From assembly GCA_900770265.1 (NCBI GenBank), contig CAAGJR010000194.1, positions 1 through 6,594 on the forward strand: DNA of 6,594 bases. Reading direction: 5' to 3'. Origin of the DNA: an uncultured Acidaminococcus sp. (GTDB lineage Bacteria; Bacillota; Negativicutes; Acidaminococcales; Acidaminococcaceae). Positions 1 to 5,463 of this stretch are shown here, in pieces. Each line of letters starts with the position of its first letter. The stretch's first letter is position 1. Both the position numbers and the translations under genes were made by a program. The notes under the pieces are model-generated. The model ran no database searches. It was not told the origin of the DNA and saw nothing but the letters and a program-made list of their open reading frames with translations.

Positions 1-2
1 CG

Positions 3-668
3 AAAGTGGAAGCCCTCCACAATTTCTACCCCCATCCCCATACGGGCATTTCCGTGCCCTATTTCCTGAAACAGAACGCCCTGCTGCGGCGGTATGGCAT
101 CCCGGTGGGGGCGTTTGTGGCCAGCCAGGCGGGCAAACGGGGGCCCCTGCAGGAAGGACTGCCCACCCTGGAACAGGACCGGCACCGCAGCGTATCCGTC
201 GGTGCCCGGCAGCTGGCCGCCCTGGGGGCAGGGACCCTCTACATCGGGGACGACGGCCCCAGCCGTGAAGAACTGCAGGCTCTGTGCCGGCTGGAAGAAG
301 GGGTGCTGGAACTGACCCTGGAGGTGTTCCAGTGGCGGCCCTATCATGACATCCTGGCCACCCACGTGTACGAGACCCGGCCGGAGGAGGCGGAGGAAGT
401 GATCCGCACTGCCAACAGCCGGGCCCTGTGGAAGGACGTGGATATCCCCGAGATCCCGTTCCGGCGCTGCCATCCGGGGGATGTGACCCTGGACAACGAC
501 CGGTACGGGCGCTACGCCGGGGAACTGGAAATCTGCAAGACGGAACTGCCGGCGGATAAAAGGGTGGACGTACTGGGCCGCATCCCGGCGGAGGAACAAT
601 TTTTATTGCAGTACCTGACCGGCGGCAAAAAATTCCGCTTCCATCCGGTGGCCCGACTCACCCGCTGA
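3..668 (+). CDS. mupG: MupG-family (DUF871) 6-phospho-N-acetylmuramidase, C-terminal part
   Basis: Partial at the 5' end. The frame is open from the first full codon, and the GTG at position 6 is probably an internal valine because family members are about 350-365 residues and only 221 are visible here. The motif NFYPHPHTGIS near the visible start is typical of the MupG/DUF871 TIM-barrel half. The stretch RPEEAEEVIRTANSR onwards to the end matches the smaller C-terminal cyclophilin-like domain. Characterised members hydrolyse MurNAc-6-phosphate-GlcNAc in the cytoplasm, a step of peptidoglycan recycling downstream of a PTS importer; the specific substrate here is inferred from the family. The protein ends PVARLTR with TGA at 666-668. 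No U-tract follows the downstream hairpins, so its transcription end is unclear. The missing N-terminus and neighbours upstream prevent saying whether it belongs to a murQ/PTS operon. Confidence 0.82.
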   Translation, partial: KVEALHNFYPHPHTGISVPYFLKQNALLRRYGIPVGAFVASQAGKRGPLQEGLPTLEQDRHRSVSVGARQLAALGAGTLYIGDDGPSREELQALCRLEEGVLELTLEVFQWRPYHDILATHVYETRPEEAEEVIRTANSRALWKDVDIPEIPFRRCHPGDVTLDNDRYGRYAGELEICKTELPADKRVDVLGRIPAEEQFLLQYLTGGKKFRFHPVARLTR

Positions 669-669
669 C

Positions 670-787
670 TGGAAGCCGCTGCGCGGAACCCACCACCAGC
701 CATTCGGCTGGTCCCCCGCCCTTGAAAAGGGCGGATAAAGGGGGAACGCTCGACCGTAACGCAGTGAGAGTCCGACCGAACGTCAGC
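670..787. repeat. GC-rich composite extragenic element with hairpins
   Basis: This non-coding stretch begins 2 nt after the mupG stop. It holds a small hairpin (CCGC 676-679 with GCGG 683-686), a 7-bp hairpin (ACCAGCC 695-701 with GGCTGGT 706-712, loop ATTC), and an 8-bp hairpin (CCGCCCTT 716-723 with AAGGGCGG 727-734). Flanking C and G runs (713-715 and 740-744) could extend the last one. An imperfect direct repeat follows: CGACCGTAACG at 751-761 and CGACCGAACG at 773-782. No hairpin is followed by a T-run on either strand, so these are not simple intrinsic terminators. The modular look suggests a dispersed extragenic repeat; that is an inference, since a genome search is needed to show other copies. 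Confidence 0.5.
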
Positions 788-829
788 CACTAATCACTAA
801 TCACTAACCACTAACCACTAATCACCAAC
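788..829. repeat. Six tandem 7-bp repeats, CACTAAY type
   Basis: Six adjoining heptamers read CACTAAT, CACTAAT, CACTAAC, CACTAAC, CACTAAT and CACCAAC. Variation is confined to the last base, plus one T-to-C change in the sixth unit. The array ends 6 nt before the -10 hexamer of the ychF promoter, so it occupies the whole -35 and upstream-element region. A related array with CACTAGY units lies at 6390-6417, beyond the last gene of the block. The repeat structure is directly visible; its function is unknown. Confidence 0.88.
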
Positions 830-832
830 CTA

Positions 833-841
833 TGTTATAAT
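833..841 (+). promoter_or_regulatory. Extended -10 promoter of ychF
   Basis: TG at 833-834, one spacer base, then a perfect TATAAT at 836-841 form an extended -10 element. The expected -35 position (about 813-818) lies inside the heptamer array and does not resemble TTGACA, so the extended -10 probably compensates. Transcription would start near 848, leaving a leader of about 25 nt before ychF. Confidence 0.7.
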
Positions 842-860
842 AAAGATTAGTTTGCACGAA

Positions 861-866
861 GGAGAG
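861..866 (+). promoter_or_regulatory. Shine-Dalgarno site of ychF
   Basis: GGAGAG at 861-866, preceded by AA, lies 6 nt before the ATG at 873. It decides the start: an in-frame TTG at 852 would put this site inside the coding region, whereas the ATG at 873 gives a protein beginning MSSTNLEMG, close to the usual YchF N-terminus. Confidence 0.8.
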
Positions 867-872
867 ATCATC

Positions 873-1982
873 ATGAGTTCAACCAATCTGGAAATGGGTA
901 TCGTCGGCCTGCCCAACGTGGGCAAGAGCACCCTGTTCAACGCCATCACGAAAGCAGGGGCCGAAGCGGCCAACTATCCGTTCTGTACCATAGAGCCCAA
1001 TGTGGGCGTGGTCGACGTTCCCGACCCCCGTCTGGACGTACTGGCCAAAATGTTCCATTCCAAGAAAATCGTCCCGGCCGGGATGAAATTCGTGGACATC
1101 GCCGGTCTGGTGAAGGGCGCCAGCAAGGGTGAAGGCCTGGGGAACAAATTCCTGAGCCACATCCGGCAGACCGACGCCATCGCCGAAGTGGTGCGCTGCT
1201 TCGAAGACGGCAACATCACCCACGTGGAAGGCTCCATCGACCCGGTCCGTGACGTGGAGATCATCAACACGGAACTGTGCCTGGCCGACCTGGAAAGCGT
1301 GGAAAAACAGCTGACCAAGGCCCAGAAGCTGATCAAGGCCGGGGACAAGAAGGCTGCGGCCAAGGCGGCCCTGCTCCAGAAGATCTCCGACAACCTGAGC
1401 GAAGGCATCCCTGTGCGCCGGCTGGAACTGACGGACGACGACAAGGAAAACCTGAAGGAACTGGATCTTCTGACCAGCAAACCCATCCTGTACGTGGCCA
1501 ACGTGGCGGAAGAAGAAGCTGCCGACTGGTCCGGCAACAAGTACGTAAAGGCCCTGGAAGACTATGCGGCCAAAGAAAACGCCCAGGTGATCGTGATCTC
1601 CGCCAAGGTGGAGGAAGAAATCGCCCAGCTGCCCAAGGACGAAGCCAAGGAATACCTGGAAATGGAAGGCTTGACGGAAGCCGGCCTGGACCGGCTGATC
1701 AAAGCCGGGTTCAAACTGCTGGGCCTGCAGACGTTCCTGACCGCCGGGGAAATGGAATCCCGGGCCTGGACCATCGTAGCCGGTTCCACGGCTCCCAAAG
1801 CCGCCGGCAAAATCCATACGGACTTTGAAAAAGGCTTCATCCGGGCTGAAATCGTCTCCTACGACGACCTGGTGAAATGCGGGTCCAAACAGGCTGCCAA
1901 GGAAAAAGGCCTGGTGCGCCTGGAAGGCAAGGACTACATCATGCAGGACGGGGACGTTGTAGAATTCCGCTTCAACGTGTAA
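873..1982 (+). CDS. ychF: YchF/OLA1-family ribosome-associated ATPase
   Basis: The product has 369 residues, close to the usual 363-366 of bacterial YchF. YchF is a cytoplasmic Obg-related P-loop protein that prefers ATP to GTP, binds ribosomes and is linked to oxidative-stress responses. The G1 loop GLPNVGKST is at residues 12-20, the switch I segment NYPFCTIEPN at 34-43 (including the conserved Cys38), and G3 DIAGL at 75-79. The usual NKxD is replaced by NVAE at 210-213, the feature tied to ATP specificity in this subfamily. The middle (about 125-190) is the Lys/Ala-rich helical hairpin, and the TGS domain runs from about 282 to the end, which reads DGDVVEFRFNV. It has its own extended -10 promoter and sits 33 nt upstream of the PHP-domain gene, with no terminator between them, so the two are probably co-transcribed. 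Nothing is missing or truncated. Confidence 0.97.
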   Translation: MSSTNLEMGIVGLPNVGKSTLFNAITKAGAEAANYPFCTIEPNVGVVDVPDPRLDVLAKMFHSKKIVPAGMKFVDIAGLVKGASKGEGLGNKFLSHIRQTDAIAEVVRCFEDGNITHVEGSIDPVRDVEIINTELCLADLESVEKQLTKAQKLIKAGDKKAAAKAALLQKISDNLSEGIPVRRLELTDDDKENLKELDLLTSKPILYVANVAEEEAADWSGNKYVKALEDYAAKENAQVIVISAKVEEEIAQLPKDEAKEYLEMEGLTEAGLDRLIKAGFKLLGLQTFLTAGEMESRAWTIVAGSTAPKAAGKIHTDFEKGFIRAEIVSYDDLVKCGSKQAAKEKGLVRLEGKDYIMQDGDVVEFRFNV

Positions 1983-2015
1983 GCGGAACCGTTTCGAAAG
2001 AAAGAAGGGCATGCC

Positions 2016-2789
2016 ATGCTGTTCGATACCCATACCCATGCGGATTATTCCTGCGATGCGGAGCAGACCATCGGGGAAGCGGCGGAGGCGGCCCACAAGC
2101 TGGGCCTGGGGATCATCCTGACGGAGCACTGGGACCGGTATTATCCCTCCTACCCGGAAAGCTTTATGTTCGACATCGCCGATTACTTCAAGCACAATAC
2201 CCCCCTGCGCAGCGACACGGTGTTGCTGGGCATCGAGGTGGGGCTGCAGCCCAAAGCCATCCCCGAGGACAAGGCCATGGTGAAGCAGTACCCCTTCGAT
2301 GAAGTGGTGGGGTCCATGCACTGCTTCGACGGGCTGGACATGTACGAACCGTCCACCTATGACGGCATTACGAAGGACGAGGCCGTACGCCGGTACCTGG
2401 AGGATTCCGTCCGGTGCCTGGAGCTGGAACCGGATTTCGATTCCTACGGCCACATCGACTACATCTGCCGGTACATGCCCTACGAGGACCCGAACCTGTA
2501 CTACAGGGATCATCCGGAGCTGTGGGACAAGGTGTTCCAGCTGCTGATCCACCAGGACAAGGCCATCGAGATCAACACGAGACGGCTGGGGAATCCTGCG
2601 GTGGTGCCGCCCCTGGTGGAACTGTACAAGCGGTTCCACGAACTGGGCGGAAAGTACGCCACGTTAGGCAGTGACGCCCATTACAAGGAACATGTGGGCC
2701 GGGACTTTGCTGTGGGCAAACAGATTGCCGACGCAGCCGGGCTGCAGGTGGTTTATTTCAAGGAGCGCAAACGGATTGTTTGTCCATAA
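2016..2789 (+). CDS. PHP-domain phosphoesterase, histidinol-phosphatase (HisJ/HisK)-like
   Basis: The product is 257 residues, the normal size for single-domain PHP phosphatases such as HisK-type histidinol-phosphatase. The metal-ligand motifs are all present: DTHTHADYS at 4-12 (His6, His8), TEH at 36-38, GIEVG at 72-76 (Glu74), GSMH at 99-102, GHID at 145-148 and GSDAH at 218-222. EINT at 185-188 is also typical of the histidinol-phosphatase branch. The family binds a multinuclear metal centre and removes phosphate from small molecules in the cytoplasm. The likely reaction is L-histidinol phosphate to L-histidinol, but no other his gene is in view, so a different phosphoester substrate is possible. 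The start is supported by AAGAAGGG at 2002-2009, 6 nt before the ATG. It follows ychF after 33 nt. No terminator is visible between its stop and the nadD promoter, so read-through into nadD is possible. Confidence 0.85.
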   Translation: MLFDTHTHADYSCDAEQTIGEAAEAAHKLGLGIILTEHWDRYYPSYPESFMFDIADYFKHNTPLRSDTVLLGIEVGLQPKAIPEDKAMVKQYPFDEVVGSMHCFDGLDMYEPSTYDGITKDEAVRRYLEDSVRCLELEPDFDSYGHIDYICRYMPYEDPNLYYRDHPELWDKVFQLLIHQDKAIEINTRRLGNPAVVPPLVELYKRFHELGGKYATLGSDAHYKEHVGRDFAVGKQIADAAGLQVVYFKERKRIVCP

Positions 2790-2807
2790 AATTGTCACCT
2801 GTGTACC

Positions 2808-2836
2808 TTGTTTTCGTCTCTTTTCCCTGTTATAAT
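2808..2836 (+). promoter_or_regulatory. Promoter of the nadD cluster
   Basis: TTGTTT (2808-2813), a 17-nt spacer, and TATAAT (2831-2836) preceded by TG at 2828-2829 give a -35 plus extended -10 promoter of sigma-A type. The predicted start is near 2843, about 30 nt before the nadD ATG. The ten bases TGTTATAATA at the -10 are identical to those of the ychF promoter. Confidence 0.82.
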
Positions 2837-2873
2837 ACACGGGTATCACCCTGATAAAGGAGCGTGGAGCACA

Positions 2874-3485
2874 ATGGGCCGTCAGCGGCTGGGCATCCTG
2901 GGCGGGACGTTCGATCCCATCCACAACGGGCACCTGATGATCGCCCGGGCCATGCAGGAGCAGCTGCACCTGGACCGGGTGCTGTTCATCCCCGATTACA
3001 TACCGCCCCACAAACGGGGCCGGCAGTGCTCCCCCTCCGCAGACCGGCTGGCCATGACGCTGCTGGCGACACAGGACGAGCCCCTGTACACGGTTTCCGA
3101 CATGGAACTGCGGCGGGGCGGCGTTTCGTACACCAGCGACACCCTGCGCCAATTGTACCGACGCTGGCACAGGCTGTACGACCTGTACTTTTTGATCGGC
3201 GCCGATTCGGCCGAGCAGCTTCCCACCTGGCACAACATCCGGGAAGCCATGCGGTACGCCACGTTTGCGGCGGCGGCCCGGCCGGGCTTTGCACCGAAGA
3301 AGGAAGAAGTCAGTGCCGATCTGGCCCGTCAGGGGCTCACCCGTTTGTGCTGGGTGGATACACCGGAGCTGGACCTTTCCTCCACGGAAATCCGGGAGAA
3401 GGTCCGCCGGGGCGAATCGATTGCGAACCTGGTACCCAAGGCAGTAGCGGAATACATCGAACAGAGAGACCTCTACCGCAAGTAG
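2874..3485 (+). CDS. nadD: Nicotinate-nucleotide adenylyltransferase NadD
   Basis: The product has 203 residues, the normal NadD length. NadD transfers AMP from ATP to nicotinate mononucleotide, giving deamido-NAD, the penultimate step of NAD synthesis in the cytoplasm. The nucleotidyltransferase signature GGTFDPIHNGH is at residues 10-20, with the paired HxGH-type histidines His17 and His20. The second motif SSTEIR at 169-174 is the C-terminal ATP-binding loop. IPPHK in the first third and the ending IEQRDLYRK are also typical. The ATG at 2874 starts the protein just before the Rossmann strand. Its AAAGGAG (2856-2862) is rather far away, with an 11-nt gap, and a second GGAG at 2866-2869 is rather close with a 4-nt gap. 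It is the first gene of the cluster. The last bases of the coding region and the stop codon form a terminator stem, which should reduce transcription of the four genes below it. Confidence 0.96.
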   Translation: MGRQRLGILGGTFDPIHNGHLMIARAMQEQLHLDRVLFIPDYIPPHKRGRQCSPSADRLAMTLLATQDEPLYTVSDMELRRGGVSYTSDTLRQLYRRWHRLYDLYFLIGADSAEQLPTWHNIREAMRYATFAAAARPGFAPKKEEVSADLARQGLTRLCWVDTPELDLSSTEIREKVRRGESIANLVPKAVAEYIEQRDLYRK

Positions 3486-3502
3486 GGGCTCTCTGTTTTT
3501 TT
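3461..3502 (+). terminator. Intrinsic terminator overlapping the nadD stop codon
   Basis: ACAGAGAG (3461-3468) pairs with CTCTCTGT (3489-3496). After one bulged A (3469), 3470-3476 pairs with 3482-3488 including one G-U pair, closing on the loop CGCAA (3477-3481). The resulting 15-bp stem runs into seven Ts at 3496-3502. The nadD stop codon (3483-3485) lies in the descending arm. The yqeK Shine-Dalgarno AGGAGG starts only 3 nt after the T-run, and no promoter is evident between the two. The element therefore probably acts as a partial terminator or as an RNA 3'-end stabiliser inside the operon. Confidence 0.82.
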
Positions 3503-3518
3503 GATAGGAGGCAATATC

Positions 3519-4097
3519 ATGGAACTTGAGGAAATGCAGGCACGGCTGGAAAAAGAACTGCCGGCCAAACGCTTCCACCATACGGTGGCAGTGAGCCAGA
3601 CGGCGGTGGAGCTGGCGAAGCTGTACGGCGTGGATGAAAAGAAGGCGGCCATCGCCGGGATGCTCCACGACAGCGGGCGGCAGATCCCCAAAAAGGATTT
3701 CATCGCCAAGGCGGCGGAACTGGGCATTGCCCTGGATGAAGTGGAAAAAGCCCAGCCCATCCTGATCCATGCCAAACTGGGCGCCTATTACGCAGAGCAC
3801 GAGTTCGGCGTCACCGACCCGGACATCCTGTCCAGCATCCGGTACCATACCACCGGGGCCGCCCATATGAGCCCCCTTGCCATGGTGATCTACCTGGCCG
3901 ATTTGATCGAACCCCACCGGGATTTCGAGGGCGTGGATACCCTGCGGCAGCAGGTGCGCCAGGGCCTGGAATACGGCATGCTGAAGGCCTACATCCATAC
4001 CATGGCCTACCTGCTGGACCAGGGGCAGCTCATCCATCCCGACTGCCTGGCCGGCTACAACGAACTGATCATGAAACAGAAAGCAAACCAACAATAA
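3519..4097 (+). CDS. yqeK: YqeK-type HD-domain Ap4A hydrolase
   Basis: The product has 192 residues, normal for YqeK. Characterised YqeK enzymes are cytoplasmic HD-domain phosphohydrolases that split diadenosine tetraphosphate symmetrically into two ADP, lowering this stress-linked nucleotide. The HD-type metal ligands are visible: His21 in the N-terminal FHHTVAVS segment, His50-Asp51, His84 in the ILIHAKLGA segment, His110 in RYHTTG, and Asp128 in YLADLIEP. The sequence after the HD pair is SGR rather than the more common xAK/xCK pattern, a mild variation. The ATG at 3519 has a perfect AGGAGG at 3506-3511, 7 nt away; an in-frame TTG at 3501 lies in the terminator T-run and is unlikely. Position directly after nadD is the classic arrangement in Bacillota. 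Expression must pass the terminator ending at 3502 or come from a promoter not recognised here. Confidence 0.94.
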   Translation: MELEEMQARLEKELPAKRFHHTVAVSQTAVELAKLYGVDEKKAAIAGMLHDSGRQIPKKDFIAKAAELGIALDEVEKAQPILIHAKLGAYYAEHEFGVTDPDILSSIRYHTTGAAHMSPLAMVIYLADLIEPHRDFEGVDTLRQQVRQGLEYGMLKAYIHTMAYLLDQGQLIHPDCLAGYNELIMKQKANQQ

Positions 4098-4098
4098 C

Positions 4099-4118
4099 AG
4101 GAGCGTACGCGAACAATG
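4099..4118 (+). promoter_or_regulatory. Shine-Dalgarno with long spacer and 8-bp palindrome before the LCP gene
   Basis: AGGAG at 4099-4103 is 12 nt from the ATG at 4116, longer than usual. The interval contains the perfect palindrome GCGTACGC at 4103-4110, which shares its first base with the Shine-Dalgarno. No better in-frame start is available closer to the site. Whether the palindrome matters is unknown. Confidence 0.4.
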
Positions 4119-5093
4119 ACTGAACCAAAGAAAACAGGGGGCCGTCGCTACAAGAAACGGCTGCGGAAGGGACGTCTGTTCTTTTCCCTGGTGCTGATCT
4201 GCCTGTTGATGGGCAGCTGCTTTGCCGCCGGCATGCGGATCTACAACCGGTTCTTCCGGCCCCGGGCCCAGGTGGCGGAAACGAAGGATGACGGGCTGAC
4301 CACCGAGGGCTTTTCCCGGCGGATCAACGTGCTGCTCCTGGGGACCGATGACGGGGACAGCGAGGATTTCGGCACCGATGCCCCCAAGCGGACCGATGCC
4401 ATGCTGCTGGTGAGCATCGATCCGGAGCATAACCAGGTCGCTGTGCTGAGCCTGCCCCGGGATACCCGGGTGACCATCCCCGGCCGGCGGGGCCACGACA
4501 AGATCAACGCGGCCTATGCCTACGGGGGCGTGCCCCTGGCCAAGAAGACCGTCAGCAATCTGCTGCAGGTGCCCATCAACCACTACATGCAGGTGGACTG
4601 GAAGGGCTTCATCAAGGTGGTGGACATGCTGGGCGGTGTGGACCTGAATGTGGAAGAGAACATGGACTACGAGGATCCCTATGCGGACCTGAAGATCCAC
4701 CTGAAGAAGGGCCAGCAGCACCTGGATGGCGAAAAAGCCGGGGAATACGTCCGGTTCCGGCATGACGAAATGGGCGATATCGGCCGGGTGAAACGGCAGC
4801 AGAACTTCATGAAAGCCCTGGCCAAACAGGCCTTTACGGTGACGAACATGGTGAAACTGCCCATGATCATCGGTACAGCCACGGAATATGTGAAAACGGA
4901 TATGGACTTTATCCAGCTGGTGAAGGCGGCCAACAGCCTGCGGGCTTTTGGCGATGGTGGCGTGAAGAGCGCCAGCCTGAAGGGCGATTTCGGAGATATC
5001 GGCGGGGTCAGCTACTGGGTGACCACCCCCTCCAAGATCGCAGCCACCCTGGACGAACTCAAGATCCCTCATAAAAGGATTCCCAGTATTTAA
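4116..5093 (+). CDS. LytR-CpsA-Psr (LCP) family envelope glycopolymer transferase
   Basis: The product has 325 residues and is anchored to the membrane. A strongly basic N-terminus (KKTGGRRYKKRLRKGR) precedes a single hydrophobic segment at about 21-40, predicting type II topology with the enzyme outside the cytoplasmic membrane. The LCP domain begins near INVLLLGTDD (70-79) and shows RTDAMLLVSID (92-102), LSLPRDTRV (111-119) with the phosphate-binding Arg115/Asp116 region, KINAAYAYGG (129-138), and YVRFRHDEMGDIGRVKRQQ (211-229) carrying the conserved C-terminal arginines. LCP enzymes move glycopolymers from an undecaprenyl lipid carrier to peptidoglycan or another envelope acceptor. The polymer cannot be read from this sequence; in a diderm Negativicutes host it would not be classic teichoic acid. 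It sits between yqeK and rsfS, 18 nt after yqeK and 16 nt before rsfS, so it is part of the same transcript. Confidence 0.93.
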   Translation: MTEPKKTGGRRYKKRLRKGRLFFSLVLICLLMGSCFAAGMRIYNRFFRPRAQVAETKDDGLTTEGFSRRINVLLLGTDDGDSEDFGTDAPKRTDAMLLVSIDPEHNQVAVLSLPRDTRVTIPGRRGHDKINAAYAYGGVPLAKKTVSNLLQVPINHYMQVDWKGFIKVVDMLGGVDLNVEENMDYEDPYADLKIHLKKGQQHLDGEKAGEYVRFRHDEMGDIGRVKRQQNFMKALAKQAFTVTNMVKLPMIIGTATEYVKTDMDFIQLVKAANSLRAFGDGGVKSASLKGDFGDIGGVSYWVTTPSKIAATLDELKIPHKRIPSI

Positions 5094-5109
5094 AGAAAGG
5101 AAGAGTGAA

Positions 5110-5463
5110 ATGACGGGTAAAGAACTGGCCAACAAGATCGCAGCCGCGGCTGCAGACAAGAAAGCGCGGGACATCCTGCTGCTGAACATGGAAGGACTGT
5201 CTTCCGTGACGGATTACTTCATGATCTGCTCGGCTCCCAGCACCACCCAGGTGCGGGCCATTGCCGACGGCATCGAAGACAAGCTGGCCCAGGAAGGCAA
5301 GCTGCCCGCCCATAAGGAAGGGTACAGCGAAGGCAGCTGGGTGCTGCTGGACTACGGCGACTGCGTAGCCCATGTGTTCCAGGAATCCCAGCGGAACTTC
5401 TACAACCTGGAACAGCTGTGGGCGGATGCCCCCAGTGAAGCCTACACGGAGCCGGAAGCATGA
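5110..5463 (+). CDS. rsfS: Ribosomal silencing factor RsfS
   Basis: The product has 117 residues, normal for RsfS (the Iojap/YbeB family). RsfS binds protein L14 (uL14) on the large ribosomal subunit and blocks joining to the small subunit, reducing translation when nutrients are short. Conserved blocks are present: TDYFMICSAPSTTQVRAIAD (34-53), GSWVLLDYGDCVAHVF (75-90) and FYNLEQLW (97-104). The ATG at 5110 has AAAGGAAG at 5096-5103, 6 nt away, which begins just after the LCP stop codon. The gene lies close to nadD in very many bacteria, which supports the call. Its TGA overlaps the ATG of cvfB in an ATGA, implying translational coupling. The short acidic tail after residue 108 is not part of the conserved core. 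Confidence 0.96.
   Translation: MTGKELANKIAAAAADKKARDILLLNMEGLSSVTDYFMICSAPSTTQVRAIADGIEDKLAQEGKLPAHKEGYSEGSWVLLDYGDCVAHVFQESQRNFYNLEQLWADAPSEAYTEPEA

Noticed and set aside
695..734. The two hairpins after mupG as intrinsic terminators
   Set aside because: Neither stem is followed by a T-run on either strand; they are better described as parts of an extragenic repeat.
512..790. A 92-codon minus-strand frame over the end of mupG and the hairpin element
   Set aside because: It overlaps conserved mupG coding sequence and the rest is repeat and hairpin DNA; no ribosome site or recognisable protein.
788..829. The left heptamer array as a CRISPR array
   Set aside because: Units are 7 bp, contiguous and without spacers, and no cas gene is in view.
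879..2639. A 586-codon open frame on the minus strand across ychF and the PHP gene
   Set aside because: It is antisense to two well-supported genes; its composition (rich in His, Gln, Phe, Val and Gly) is what the reverse complement of GC-biased codons gives, and no domain is recognisable.
2664..5189. An 841-codon open frame on the minus strand across nadD, yqeK and the LCP gene
   Set aside because: It covers three conserved genes on the other strand, has the same reverse-complement composition and no recognisable domain or plausible promoter; high GC keeps this frame free of stops.
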